A stretch of DNA of 64,000 nt from Enterococcus lactis (GCF_015751045.1 NZ_BNJW01000005.1:62001-126000); one strand, 5' to 3'; numbered from the stretch's first letter, positions 1 to 8,385 are shown. The notes: generated from the letters alone by a model not told the origin. Numbers and translations: made by a program.

Positions 1-1005
1 GGTGAAGAATTTAGTAGCGGACGCATGACGATCGAACAAATCGTTGAAAAAATCACTGGTCCTTTGGTTGAAGAAGAATTATTTGAAAAAAAACCTTATG
101 ATGTATTAGTGGTCGGTGGCGGACCAGCAGCTAGTAGTGCAGCTATCTATGCAGCACGTAAAGGAATCCGCACAGGGATTGTTGCTGACTCCTTCGGTGG
201 ACAAGTCGTTGAAACACTGGGAATTGAAAACATGATTGGTACCCTTTACACAGAAGGGCCAAAATTAATGCAGCAAGTAGAAAATCATGTGCGTAGTTAC
301 CCTATCGATATTATGATCAATCAAGAGGCTGTTTCCTTAAATAAAGAGCAAGATTTTATCAATATCGGCTTGGCTAACGGTATATCACTTCAAGCAAAAA
401 CTGCAATTATTGCGACAGGTGCGCACTGGCGTTCTATCAATGTACCGGGCGAAAAAGAGTTTAAAAATAAAGGAATTGCTTATTGTCCACACTGTGACGG
501 TCCTCTATTTAAAGGAAAAGAGATTGCTGTTATCGGCGGTGGTAATTCTGGTGTTGAAGCAGCAATTGATTTGGCTGGGTTAGCAAAACATGTATATGTT
601 CTAGAATTCTTACCAGAATTAAAAGCAGATCAAATCTTACAGGATAAACTAGTCTCTCTTGCGAATGTCACTGTTATCAAACATGCAGCGACGAAAGAAA
701 TCAGCGGTACGAATCAGGTAGAATCTCTCTCCTATATCGATCGCCGTACGATGGAGATGCATACACTAGCTGTTTCAGGAGTATTCATTCTAGTCGGCTT
801 ACTCCCTAATACGGATTGGCTAGATGGAACGATCGAAATGAATCCAAGAAATGAAATAGTGACCGAGAAAAATGGCGCAACGAATATCCCCGGCGTTTTC
901 GCAGCTGGTGATTGTACAGATAGTCCATACAAACAAATCATCGTTTCAATGGGTTCAGGAGCTACTGCAGCTTTAGGAGCATTCGATTATCTGATGCGCA
1001 CTTGA
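1..1005 (+). CDS. ahpF: Alkyl hydroperoxide reductase subunit F (AhpF), 3' part
   Basis: The window opens inside this gene; the reading frame is open from base 1, so the ATG at base 25 is internal. AhpF is the FAD/NADH disulfide reductase that passes electrons to the peroxiredoxin AhpC for peroxide detoxification in the cytosol. Visible are the FAD-binding [10 protein letters not shown] motif, the redox pair CPHC followed by DGP (the AhpF form; plain thioredoxin reductases usually have CATC), a second nucleotide-binding [10 protein letters not shown] motif, and a C-terminal [12 protein letters not shown] flavin motif. The N-terminal thioredoxin-like domain lies upstream of the window; ahpC is expected there, as in other Firmicutes. 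The CPHC pair and the residues before it make AhpF far more likely than TrxB. Confidence 0.9.
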   Translation, partial: GEEFSSGRMTIEQIVEKITGPLVEEELFEKKPYDVLVVGGGPAASSAAIYAARKGIRTGIVADSFGGQVVETLGIENMIGTLYTEGPKLMQQVENHVRSYPIDIMINQEAVSLNKEQDFINIGLANGISLQAKTAIIATGAHWRSINVPGEKEFKNKGIAYCPHCDGPLFKGKEIAVIGGGNSGVEAAIDLAGLAKHVYVLEFLPELKADQILQDKLVSLANVTVIKHAATKEISGTNQVESLSYIDRRTMEMHTLAVSGVFILVGLLPNTDWLDGTIEMNPRNEIVTEKNGATNIPGVFAAGDCTDSPYKQIIVSMGSGATAALGAFDYLMRT

Positions 1006-1033
1006 ACTATAAAGATTGTACAAAAGACAGATA

Positions 1034-1152
1034 GGGGTTGTGAGCCTGCCGTTCAGCTCCGAGTCACAAGGAACAATTTCAATAAACAGTTTCTCATGTT
1101 TGTTGAATATTGTGACCTGTGGCTGAGGAGTAGGCATGAGAACACCGTTTAT
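1034..1152 (+). repeat. Dispersed intergenic repeat, family B, copy 1
   Basis: A roughly 120-bp non-coding block begins GGGGTTGTGAGCCTGCCGTT and ends GAACACCGTTTATTCG. It closely matches a block at 40062-40180 on the other strand, including a shared AACAATTTCA/AGCAATTTCA stretch and CATGTTTGTTGAATATTGTG, and more loosely blocks at 40188-40303 and 45751-45860. It runs directly into the hairpin terminator at 1161. No open reading frame is conserved between copies, so this is a non-coding repeat. Confidence 0.7.
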
Positions 1153-1160
1153 TCGAAAAA

Positions 1161-1209
1161 AAGGATTGTGATAAGAATTTTGTCACAATCCTTCTTGTCT
1201 TTTTTTTTG
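1161..1209 (+). terminator. Intrinsic terminator downstream of ahpF
   Basis: An 11-bp stem (AAGGATTGTGA with TCACAATCCTT) is followed by a run of nine T. The sequence just before it, TTTATTCGAAAAAAAGG, also precedes the hairpin at 3606 and, inverted, flanks the hairpin at 31981. Confidence 0.85.
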
Positions 1210-1284
1210 AATAATCACTTTTTCTTCTCTTTTTCTTATATACTATAAGTAGTAAATAGTTTGAGAGAAGAAAGGTGACTGATT

Positions 1285-1635
1285 ATGGCGCAAAATCGTA
1301 TTTTTAAGACAAGTTTTGCAAGCGTTTATCCTATGTATGTAGCAAAAGCAGAGAGAAAAGATCGTACAAAAGAGGAAGTAGATGAAATCATTTGCTGGCT
1401 GACAGGTTATTCCCAAACAGAACTAGAAGAGCAACTACAAAAACAAGTGACTTTCGAACAATTTTTTGCGGAAGCCCCTGCCCCCAATCCTTCTCGTTCT
1501 TTGATTACAGGTGTTGTTTGTGGTGTGCGAGTAGAAAACATCGAGGATAACTTGATGAAAGAAATTCGTTATTTAGATAAAATGATCGATGAGCTAGCAA
1601 AAGGCAAAAAAATGGAAAAGATCCTCAGAAAATGA
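1285..1635 (+). CDS. DUF2200 family protein
   Basis: A 116-residue cytosolic protein starting [25 protein letters not shown]. This N-terminal pattern, plus the [12 protein letters not shown] and [12 protein letters not shown] segments, is that of the DUF2200 family, a group of about 115-residue proteins of unknown function found in many bacteria. The length is full for the family. The start has a good RBS (GAAAGG). It sits alone between two terminators. No catalytic residues can be assigned. Confidence 0.8.
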   Translation: MAQNRIFKTSFASVYPMYVAKAERKDRTKEEVDEIICWLTGYSQTELEEQLQKQVTFEQFFAEAPAPNPSRSLITGVVCGVRVENIEDNLMKEIRYLDKMIDELAKGKKMEKILRK

Positions 1636-1733
1636 TCTTTCTTAAGAAGCTCTTCTCCTTCACTCATTTTGTAACGTTTGATTTGGTAAAATGACTAGTT
1701 CACGTTAAAATAAGTCAAAGGAGGTTTTCTTAT

Positions 1734-2261
1734 ATGTTTGAGACGATTAAACAAAATATTCAAAAATATGCCTTATTAAGAGCTGCTGTTTATATTATTT
1801 CTGGGATTGCGATTGTGCTAAACCCTTCTGCTGTTTTTCATTTTATCGGTTATCTGATCACTGCCTATCTTGTTTTGCTTGGGGTGTTGAATCTTTTTGA
1901 GGCTTACCGTTTTAAAAGGAAAACAGGTTCTTGGAGTATCGGTCTGTTTAGTGGTCTTTTTTTCCTGATCTGTGCGCTGATCGTTTATGCTTTTGCACCT
2001 GCAATCGTTTCTATCCTGCCGATTCTTCTTGGATTAGCTGTTATCATCAACAGCTTGTTCCAGTTGTTCTTCAGCATGAATACAAAAGCTAAAAGTTGGA
2101 GTGTTTATAGTATTCTGTTGTTGATTGGCGGATTCGTCTTATTGTTTAATCCATTCAAAAGCTTGATGGTTCTATTTCAAATATTCGGTTTCATCTTGAT
2201 TTTCATGGGTATCCAGGAAATCATCAATTTTATCAGAGTAAGAAAAATGACTATACGTTAA
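1734..2261 (+). CDS. HdeD/DUF308 family membrane protein
   Basis: A 175-residue integral membrane protein with about six hydrophobic segments arranged as three pairs (residues about 15-35, 38-55, 70-90, 93-112, 120-138, 142-165) and a basic C-terminus RVRKMTIR. The repeated-pair layout and the GIAIVLNPSA and GGFVLLFNPF segments fit the DUF308/HdeD family. In E. coli, HdeD contributes to acid resistance at high cell density; the Gram-positive members are uncharacterised. An AAAGGAGG RBS sits eight bases before the ATG. A single-gene transcript ends in the terminator at 2292. Confidence 0.75.
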   Translation: MFETIKQNIQKYALLRAAVYIISGIAIVLNPSAVFHFIGYLITAYLVLLGVLNLFEAYRFKRKTGSWSIGLFSGLFFLICALIVYAFAPAIVSILPILLGLAVIINSLFQLFFSMNTKAKSWSVYSILLLIGGFVLLFNPFKSLMVLFQIFGFILIFMGIQEIINFIRVRKMTIR

Positions 2262-2291
2262 TCGTTTTTAGTTATTAAAATAGACTGTTTA

Positions 2292-2336
2292 AAAACCAAC
2301 AAACCAAAAAATACTTTTGGATTGTTGGTTTTTTTA
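2292..2336 (+). terminator. Intrinsic terminator after the DUF308 gene
   Basis: The stem AACCAACAaaCCAAAA pairs with TTTTGGatTGTTGGTT and is followed by seven T. Confidence 0.8.
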
Positions 2337-2414
2337 TGAGTATATTTTCCTATTTTTTCAATAATATATGTTATGCTAAGTTCGGGCTATATTTTATACA
2401 AAGGAATGATGAGA

Positions 2415-3566
2415 ATGGAATTTATTGGTATTTTATGCTTGATATTGATTTCAACAACGATTGGCTCGCATATCTCTAGGAGATTAGGTATTCCAGCAGT
2501 AATCGGACAATTACTTGTTGGTGTTTTGCTAGGACAAGCTGGATTGAATTGGGTCAAACCGGATATTCTAGTCCATGACTTCTCGGAGATTGGTGTAATC
2601 TTATTGATGTTTTTAGCTGGTCTGGAAAGTGATTTATCTCTTTTGAAAAAATATTTCCGACCAGGCATGTTCGTTGCTTTACTCGGAATCATCTTCCCTG
2701 TTGTTTTTGGTTGGCTAACAGGCGAAGCATTCCAAGTTTCGGGAAATGAAGCAATTTTCTTTGGAATTATTCTTGCAGCAACTTCTGTCAGTATTTCAGT
2801 TGAAGTATTAAAGGAACTAAACGTGGTGAATACGAAAGAAGGCTCAACTATTTTAGGTGCTTCTGTTGTAGATGACATTTTAGTCGTTTTAGTCCTAAGT
2901 TTCAGTCTATCTTTTCTCACTGGAGAAGCTTCTAGCAATGCTTCTTTACCGCTTGTTTTGATTGAACAACTCGTTTACTTTGTTTTTATTTTCTTATTAG
3001 TCAAATGGATTGCACCCTTCTTGCTTTCATTTGCAGAAAAAGTGTACGCAAATTCTTCTATTATCATCGTATCGCTAGTTATTTGTTTAGGTATGTCATA
3101 CGTAGCGGATCTTGTAGGTCTTAGTTCTGTCATTGGTGCCTTTTTTGCTGGGATAGCAGTCAGTCAGACAAAGGTCAAAGAAGAAGTATACCACAATGTT
3201 GAAGCTTTAGGATATGCAGTATTTATACCAGTATTTTTTGTCAGTGTAGGATTAGAAGTTGATTTTTCTGACTTTGGTGAGCAGCTTCTCTTTATTTCTA
3301 TATTGACGCTTGTAGCAATTTTGACCAAATTGCTTGGAGGGTATTTTGGTGCTCAGATTGCCGGTTTTTCTCAACATAGTTCATTGATGGTCGGTGCTGG
3401 TATGATTTCGCGTGGAGAAATGGCTTTGATCATTTTGCAAATTGGACAGCAAAGTCAATTGATCGAACCACAGTACTATTCACCTTTAGTAATCGTGATT
3501 TTATTAAGTACACTTATTTCTCCACTTGTTCTGAAATATTTTACAAAAAAAGTTTATGAAGTGTGA
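2415..3566 (+). CDS. CPA2-family cation/proton antiporter (NapA-like)
   Basis: A 384-residue membrane antiporter of the monovalent cation:proton antiporter-2 family with 11-12 hydrophobic helices. It begins MEFIGILCLILISTTIGSHI. The GIPAVIGQLLVGVLLG motif and the paired acidic residues in GASVVDDILVVLVL (residues about 155-165) match the ion-binding ND/DD region of NapA/KefB-like carriers. There is no cytosolic TrkA-N domain, so it resembles Enterococcus hirae NapA (a Na+/H+ antiporter) rather than KefB. The frame is open from 2373, but AAGGA at 2401-2405 lies nine bases before the ATG at 2415, so I choose that start. The transported ion is inferred. Confidence 0.8.
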   Translation: MEFIGILCLILISTTIGSHISRRLGIPAVIGQLLVGVLLGQAGLNWVKPDILVHDFSEIGVILLMFLAGLESDLSLLKKYFRPGMFVALLGIIFPVVFGWLTGEAFQVSGNEAIFFGIILAATSVSISVEVLKELNVVNTKEGSTILGASVVDDILVVLVLSFSLSFLTGEASSNASLPLVLIEQLVYFVFIFLLVKWIAPFLLSFAEKVYANSSIIIVSLVICLGMSYVADLVGLSSVIGAFFAGIAVSQTKVKEEVYHNVEALGYAVFIPVFFVSVGLEVDFSDFGEQLLFISILTLVAILTKLLGGYFGAQIAGFSQHSSLMVGAGMISRGEMALIILQIGQQSQLIEPQYYSPLVIVILLSTLISPLVLKYFTKKVYEV

Positions 3567-3578
3567 GTGACCCAGAAA

Positions 3579-3641
3579 GTGGTCGTGAACCTGTCGTTTA
3601 TGCGAAAAAAGGACTGTGACGATACCGTCACAGTCCTTTTA
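3579..3641. terminator. Bidirectional terminator inside a truncated family-B repeat
   Basis: The stem AAAAGGACTGTGACG with CGTCACAGTCCTTTT carries A and T runs on both sides and serves the convergent antiporter gene and pbp5. The bases in front (GTGGTCGTGAACCTGTCGTTTATGCGAAAAAAGG) look like the two outer ends of the repeat at 1034-1193 joined together, with the middle about 100 bp missing. Confidence 0.8.
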
Positions 3642-3662
3642 CTATAGTTATGAAGTCGTTCT

Positions 3663-5699
3663 TTATTGATAATTTTGGTTGAGGTATTGTAATAGTTCGG
3701 GTGCTCGTTTAGTTGCTGAATCATCATCTTCTTTATTTTCCAACATGCTAACCATCATATATCCTTGGTTATCAGGGTTGAAAGCAAACAAGAAACTGTT
3801 CTCTTTCCCTTTTTCATCCTGTTTTTCTTTGATTTCCGCTGTACCAGTTTTCGCTGCCAATGGAATCCCTAAAGCAGAAAGAGAATGTGCTGTACCATTT
3901 ACATCTTGCACAACTTCTCTCAGATCTGGCACGATCGTTTGTACTGCTGTTTCGCCGATGACATTCTTCTTATCTTTTGTCTCTTTATCTGCAATCAATT
4001 TAGGATAGACAAGTGTGCCATTGTTGGCAAAAACAGAATACATTGCTGCTTGCTGGATAGGATTAATTAGAAGTTCGCCTTGTCCATATCCAGTATCAGC
4101 TAGCAAGATATCTGAATTAAAGCTCTCTTCATTAGAAATTTGTGCTGGATTCATACTGATTGGCAAATCAAGGTCTTCACCAAAAATGAATTTATCCAAA
4201 CCTGCACGGAAATTCTTCTCCCCCATTTTCAACGTTTCTTGCGCCATATATATATTATCGGAATAAATCAAAGCAGTTTTTAAGTCTACTTGTGACACAT
4301 CACTAACACGAGTTACTTGATACGATCCCCAAGAACTATCTTTTTGCCATTTAAGCCCGTTGATCGTCAACACTTCATTTGGATCGATAGTGCCGTTGTC
4401 GAGACCGATTGCTGCTGTGATCATTTTAAACGTAGATCCAGGAGCATAACCTGTCGCAAATCGGCTGATGAATGGTTGTTCAGGATTTTCTTCATAAGCT
4501 TTGTAGTCTTCTTGTGAGATCCCGTTTGTCATTTTGTTTGGATCATAGCTTGGAGAGCTAGCAAGCGCAAGAAGATCACCGGTTTTTGGCGTTGTCGCAA
4601 CAGTCGATCCAGCTTTTCCTCCTAGACTGTCGAAAGCTGTTTTTTGTGCCTTTGCATCGATTGTCAATTTGATATCTTTTCCGTTTTGGACTTCATGCTC
4701 GATCAGAACCTTTTTCTCGACACCGTCTGTATCTGTGATGCTTAATTTTCCACCTGTAGTCCCACGAAGATCCTTATCAAAAGCCATTTCCAAACCAGAT
4801 CGTCCGATTTTTCCATTACTGCTTAATTCTGGATTTTTATCAATATCTTCTGCTGTGATATCTCCCACGTAACCAATCAGTTGAGCAGCTGCTTCACCCA
4901 AAGGATAATATCTGCCGTCTACTTCTTGGATGGTAGCTCCAGCTGGAAGTTCTGGCGTTGCTCCATCAATGATTTTCAATGGGACAAAGTAATCGGGTTG
5001 TACCCAGCTTTGTGAAATAGCCTGATTGATAGCATCTTCTGTTAAGTCGAATGCAGAAGCAATGGCTTTGATATTGGCTGTTTTTTCGTCCCCATCCCCA
5101 AGTTTGCTTGGAACGACTCCTAATTGTTTTAGTTTGCCGGTTGTTGCTAATGGTTCCCCATTTCGATCTAAAATGTTCCCTCTTGTTGCTTCTTGCGTGG
5201 TCAGACTTACTTTGTCATTTCCTTCCATTTCTGGAAAAACCAAGTTAGGCTGCCAGTTGATCGTGGTTTTTCCATCATTTCTGTCTAATGTTCCTTTATA
5301 AGAAAGATCTTTCAATTCACCTAATGAGGTATTCATCTTTGCTTTATATGAAAAGCTATAAGTAGAATCATCTTTTTTATCTACTTTTAGATTTGATATC
5401 TCAAGTCCTTTGACATCGGCAGCACCGTATATATTTTGGTATTTTTCTAAGATCTCTTTTTCAGATAATGCACTTTTATTTGCTGCCTTTTTCGATGCCA
5501 TTCCTGCAGCTTTGTTATAATCTCCTTTGTTTAAAGCTTGGACAAATTGCTCAACCGTCTTTTCTCCAGCTTCTACTGCTTGGGTTTCTTGGTAGTGCCG
5601 GTAGTAAAAATAACCGCCACTTGCAGCTACTATTAAAATCACTGCGCCGGCAATATAAGCGCCTGTTCGATTTTTGCCGTGCTTGTCACTTCTTTTCAT
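3663..5699 (-). CDS. pbp5: Low-affinity class B penicillin-binding protein PBP5, susceptible-type allele
   Basis: A 678-residue D,D-transpeptidase that cross-links peptidoglycan on the outer membrane face and is the main determinant of intrinsic beta-lactam tolerance in E. faecium. Order: short cytosolic tail, one membrane anchor (residues about 15-35), MecA_N/NTF2-like domain (about 45-155), linker and dimerisation region (about 160-340), transpeptidase (about 350-670). Catalytic motifs sit at the published places: STFK at 422-425, SDN at 480-482, KTG at 617-619. Polymorphic positions read V24, S27, R34, G66, A68, E85, E100, K144, T172, L177, D204, A216, T324, M485, N496, A499, E525, E629 and P667, with no Ser insertion after 466: the PBP5-S consensus. 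RBS AAGGAGGG. Last gene of ftsW-psr-pbp5. Confidence 0.97.
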   Translation of the reverse strand: MKRSDKHGKNRTGAYIAGAVILIVAASGGYFYYRHYQETQAVEAGEKTVEQFVQALNKGDYNKAAGMASKKAANKSALSEKEILEKYQNIYGAADVKGLEISNLKVDKKDDSTYSFSYKAKMNTSLGELKDLSYKGTLDRNDGKTTINWQPNLVFPEMEGNDKVSLTTQEATRGNILDRNGEPLATTGKLKQLGVVPSKLGDGDEKTANIKAIASAFDLTEDAINQAISQSWVQPDYFVPLKIIDGATPELPAGATIQEVDGRYYPLGEAAAQLIGYVGDITAEDIDKNPELSSNGKIGRSGLEMAFDKDLRGTTGGKLSITDTDGVEKKVLIEHEVQNGKDIKLTIDAKAQKTAFDSLGGKAGSTVATTPKTGDLLALASSPSYDPNKMTNGISQEDYKAYEENPEQPFISRFATGYAPGSTFKMITAAIGLDNGTIDPNEVLTINGLKWQKDSSWGSYQVTRVSDVSQVDLKTALIYSDNIYMAQETLKMGEKNFRAGLDKFIFGEDLDLPISMNPAQISNEESFNSDILLADTGYGQGELLINPIQQAAMYSVFANNGTLVYPKLIADKETKDKKNVIGETAVQTIVPDLREVVQDVNGTAHSLSALGIPLAAKTGTAEIKEKQDEKGKENSFLFAFNPDNQGYMMVSMLENKEDDDSATKRAPELLQYLNQNYQ

Positions 5700-5766
5700 T
5701 TTTCCCTCCTTCTTTTGCTTGTTATTCCTTTATTTTCACTATTTATACCTGTTTATTCTAACATAA

Positions 5767-5814
5767 TAAAAGAAGTCAGAACATAACATAAATTGTTATT
5801 TCTAACTTCTTTTC
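5767..5814 (-). terminator. Hairpin between psr and pbp5
   Basis: The stem AAAAGAAGTtAGAA pairs with TTCTgACTTCTTTT and is followed on the minus strand by an AT-rich stretch (TTATTATG). It may end psr transcripts or attenuate read-through into pbp5. A TATAAA that could serve as a -10 box for pbp5 lies just downstream, with only a weak -35. Confidence 0.6.
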
Positions 5815-5829
5815 TTTTATTTTCTTTAC

Positions 5830-6714
5830 TTAATTATTCAGAAATTTTTTGATTGCTTCTTGGTTTTTGGTCAAATCTAATTCCAGAACACTTCCGGAAG
5901 GCGTATTGTCGTTGAAGTCCCAACTGCCGTCTACTGGTACGGATAATGTATCGATCTTTTTATTATCGTCTTTGAGGAAATCCATACCGCAATCCAGTAG
6001 CACACTCTCAGGAAGGTTCGTTTGGATACTGCCAAGTAGTTTTCCCACCGCTTTCGGTAATTTAAATATCGAAGTGACGTCATTCAGCTGCTGAGAGATA
6101 GCTTTAATCACTTGTTGCTGTCTTCTAATCCTCCCAAAGTCTCCTTCTTCGTCTTCACGGAATCGAGCATACTGCAGTAACGTATTGCCATCCATTACTT
6201 GCTTCCCTTTTTTTATATATACGCCATCTAAATCTAAAGATTTTTCTGCATCAATCTTTACTCCATCAGGAAACAGTTCATTGACGCAATCGATAAAATC
6301 TTGAAATGTGATACTTGCATAATACCGGGCTTCAAATTTGAAATTTTCCTTTAATGTTTGGTTCAATAAATCAACTCCTCCGTAAGAGTACGCTGCATTG
6401 ATTTTATCCATTCCGTAACCTGGTATATCGACATATGAGTCTCTCATGATAGAGATTAGTTTTGCTTGTTGTGTTTTCTGGTCGTATTGTGCAACCATAA
6501 GTGAATCTGAGCGACCATTTTCGTCTTTCGAACGGGCATCCGAACCAATCAAAGCCACGTTTAGTGTGGTAGGGACACTTTTCGGATCTACCTTTTTTAC
6601 AGTTGAGGTCTGTTTTGCAGACGAAAATCCATGGACAAATTCAATCGAAAAAAAGCCGACTACTAGTGTAAGCAGTAACAAAACAGATAATATGATTTTT
6701 TGAAATACTTTCAT
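5830..6714 (-). CDS. psr: LytR-CpsA-Psr family protein Psr
   Basis: A 294-residue LCP protein: a short cytosolic end, one membrane segment (residues about 8-28) and an extracellular LCP catalytic domain. LCP enzymes transfer polyprenyl-linked teichoic acids or polysaccharides to peptidoglycan. Family signatures are LNVALIGSDAR, GRSDSLMVAQ, SIMRDSYVDIPGYG, KINAAYSYGG and the arginine-rich YARFREDEEGDFGRIRRQQ. Psr was originally described in enterococci as a PBP5 synthesis repressor; that regulatory role was later disputed and the enzyme role is now favoured. It lies between ftsW and pbp5, with hairpins on both sides. RBS GAGG before ATG. Confidence 0.92.
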   Translation of the reverse strand: MKVFQKIILSVLLLLTLVVGFFSIEFVHGFSSAKQTSTVKKVDPKSVPTTLNVALIGSDARSKDENGRSDSLMVAQYDQKTQQAKLISIMRDSYVDIPGYGMDKINAAYSYGGVDLLNQTLKENFKFEARYYASITFQDFIDCVNELFPDGVKIDAEKSLDLDGVYIKKGKQVMDGNTLLQYARFREDEEGDFGRIRRQQQVIKAISQQLNDVTSIFKLPKAVGKLLGSIQTNLPESVLLDCGMDFLKDDNKKIDTLSVPVDGSWDFNDNTPSGSVLELDLTKNQEAIKKFLNN

Positions 6715-6730
6715 TGCGAATTCCTCTTTC

Positions 6731-6796
6731 TAAAAAGAATCTCTCGCTTGAAAAATAAAAGATAGTCCTTTATGATAATTCAAACTGAGAGATTCT
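6731..6796 (-). terminator. Intrinsic terminator between ftsW and psr
   Basis: The stem GAATCTCTC pairs with GAGAGATTC across a 41-nt loop and is followed on the minus strand by TTTTTAG. Every gene of the ftsW-psr-pbp5 cluster is therefore followed by a hairpin, which suggests graded read-through or internal promoters. Confidence 0.7.
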
Positions 6797-6806
6797 CAGT
6801 TTCTCT

Positions 6807-7970
6807 TTATTGTTTTTCAGGTCGATAGAGCGGCAACTCTTCGGCCTGTATCTTCGAAGAAATATTCAACGTGATCCCGATCCCTAAAGAAAGGATCAGA
6901 TAACTTGTTCCTCCATAACTAACAAATGGTAATGGCACGCCAGTCATTGGCATAAGCCCTGCGATACTTCCCACATTCATTATCGTCTGAACGAATAGCA
7001 AAGTTCCGAATCCTAAAAGAAACAATCCAGCTTGCTGATTTTTACAACGACTGCTTAAACAAAAGATTCTCATGCATAATGAGAATAATAAGAAAAGTAC
7101 ACACAATGCACCAATTAGCCCAAGCTCTTCTGTAATGATCGAAAAAATAAAATCTGTTTCTGTCTCTGGAAGATATCCCTTTTTTGTGATACTGTTTCCT
7201 AATCCTCTCCCCCATATGCCACCATTGTATAGTGCATAAAACGAATGAGTCATTTGATAGCCCGCACCATGACTATCTATGAAAGGATCTCTTAAAGTTG
7301 CAATCCTTTCATAAGCATGATTGATCATCTGGGGAAGCCAGCCTTTGTTTCCTAAATATAATACTCCGCCGGCTGCTCCAATCAATAAGGCAGAAAAAGT
7401 AACAATCAGATAGATTCCTTTTTTAAATGGAACTGCTGCTGCCCAAAAAATGACCCACGCAATCGAAAGAATCATCAATGCTCCAGCAATCTTTGGCTGG
7501 AATAAAATCAACAAAGTTATGCTTACTGTAATCAGGAAAGGTTTTTTTAGATTTTTTGGCGGATTATTTCCGTCACGAAAAAACCAGCTTAGATAAAAAA
7601 TCAGAAAAAGATTTGCTAATTCTGAAGGCTGGAATTGAATGCCAAACAGAGAAATCCAACGTTGTGCGCCATTGACAGTGACACCGAATATTCCTACTCG
7701 TACTAAGATCAAAAAGAAAATCGATAAAGCTAAACCATATCCTGCTATTTTAGGGTGATGTAAATAGTGCAGTTTGATTGAACGAGCTAAGAAGATTACG
7801 CCCCAACTCAAAAATATGAAAATCAGTTGGCGCAATAATAGACTTTTTGTATTTTCATCTGCTTGCAATAAACGATAAGAACTAGCACTGTATACTTCTA
7901 AAAGGCCGATCATGGACAAAGTCAAATAAGGACCCAAAATCCACCAATCGATCTTTTTTCTTTTTTTCAC
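6807..7970 (-). CDS. ftsW: FtsW/RodA/SpoVE family peptidoglycan glycosyltransferase (SEDS)
   Basis: A 387-residue polytopic membrane protein of the SEDS family, the glycosyltransferases that polymerise lipid II together with class B PBPs. Seen: about ten hydrophobic helices, GAQRWISLFGIQFQPSE (the SEDS signature near the catalytic loop), ETDFIFSIITEELGLIG and GVPLPFVSYGGTSY near the C-terminus. The frame is open to 8081, but the extra N-terminus would be read from the riboswitch terminator. A GGAGGAGG sequence lies just upstream of GTG at 7970, giving a protein that starts VKKRKKIDWW, so I take that GTG. It is the first gene after the M-box and is co-directional with psr and pbp5. Family assignment is firm; whether it serves division or elongation is not decided by sequence. 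Confidence 0.9.
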   Translation of the reverse strand: MKKRKKIDWWILGPYLTLSMIGLLEVYSASSYRLLQADENTKSLLLRQLIFIFLSWGVIFLARSIKLHYLHHPKIAGYGLALSIFFLILVRVGIFGVTVNGAQRWISLFGIQFQPSELANLFLIFYLSWFFRDGNNPPKNLKKPFLITVSITLLILFQPKIAGALMILSIAWVIFWAAAVPFKKGIYLIVTFSALLIGAAGGVLYLGNKGWLPQMINHAYERIATLRDPFIDSHGAGYQMTHSFYALYNGGIWGRGLGNSITKKGYLPETETDFIFSIITEELGLIGALCVLFLLFSLCMRIFCLSSRCKNQQAGLFLLGFGTLLFVQTIMNVGSIAGLMPMTGVPLPFVSYGGTSYLILSLGIGITLNISSKIQAEELPLYRPEKQ

Positions 7971-8051
7971 CGCATCTCCTCCTCCCACAGTAATCCACTT
8001 GTCAGGTAAGGAGCGAGTTTGTCTCTTCAAATAAGTCAGTCTTGAAACTAT

Positions 8052-8092
8052 AAAGAAAAGGCCAGAAACCTTTTCGAACAAGAATTCTGACC
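8052..8092 (-). terminator. Expression-platform terminator of the M-box leader
   Basis: On the minus strand GGTCAGAA pairs with TTCTGGCC and is followed by TTTTCTTT. It lies directly after the M-box aptamer and before ftsW, the usual position for Mg2+-induced premature termination. Confidence 0.8.
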
Positions 8093-8094
8093 TA

Positions 8095-8258
8095 GCATCA
8101 TCTCATCGTCCGAGTTTTAGCACTATACAACGTAAAGAAAACATTCTTAGCTATTGGAAAAAGCCTTAATCCGACAGTTTCTGTTTTACCCATTGGCGAC
8201 TTTCGACGTTTCTGGGCAATAGCCTATGTTTGTATAGGAGCCTCACCTAACAAGGTTA
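8095..8258 (-). promoter_or_regulatory. M-box (ykoK-type) magnesium riboswitch ahead of ftsW-psr-pbp5
   Basis: The minus strand carries the conserved M-box blocks in order: GTTAGGTGAGGCTCCTATAC, CATAGGCTATTGCCCA, AACGTCGAAAGTCGCCAATG, GGGT, CAGAAACTGTCGGATTAAGG, and the 3' block ATAGTGCTAAAACTCGGACG. These match the B. subtilis ykoK leader closely, including the 3' AGTGCTAAAGCTC block. M-box aptamers fold on binding Mg2+ and then usually permit a terminator to form, lowering expression. Here the aptamer is followed by a terminator hairpin and then ftsW, so Mg2+ limitation is predicted to raise transcription of the cell-wall cluster. Aptamer identity is from sequence; the direction of control is inferred from the family. 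Confidence 0.93.
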
Positions 8259-8282
8259 TTACTATATTCTATTTACGAGTCC

Positions 8283-8311
8283 ATGATAGACTTTTCCTAA
8301 TGAATAGGCAA
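8283..8311 (-). promoter_or_regulatory. Sigma-A promoter of the M-box/ftsW transcript
   Basis: On the minus strand a -35 TTGCCT (8306-8311) and a -10 TATCAT (8283-8288) are separated by exactly 17 bases, placing the transcript start about 15-20 bases before the riboswitch. Confidence 0.7.
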
Positions 8312-8385
8312 TGAAATTTGAAATGAAATAGTGAAATTTAACAATCTTTAATATTTTTTAGGAAAAAATAACAAATAACGTAAAA

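Noticed and set aside
2387-2938. 183-codon ORF antisense to the antiporter gene
   Set aside because: Mirror of a strongly supported membrane transporter; no RBS or domain.
3679-5761. Multiple plus-strand ORFs opposite pbp5
   Set aside because: Shadows of the pbp5 reading frame.
7971-8081. N-terminal extension of ftsW from 8081
   Set aside because: It would be translated from the M-box terminator hairpin, has no RBS, and GGAGGAGG just before GTG 7970 gives a family-like N-terminus.
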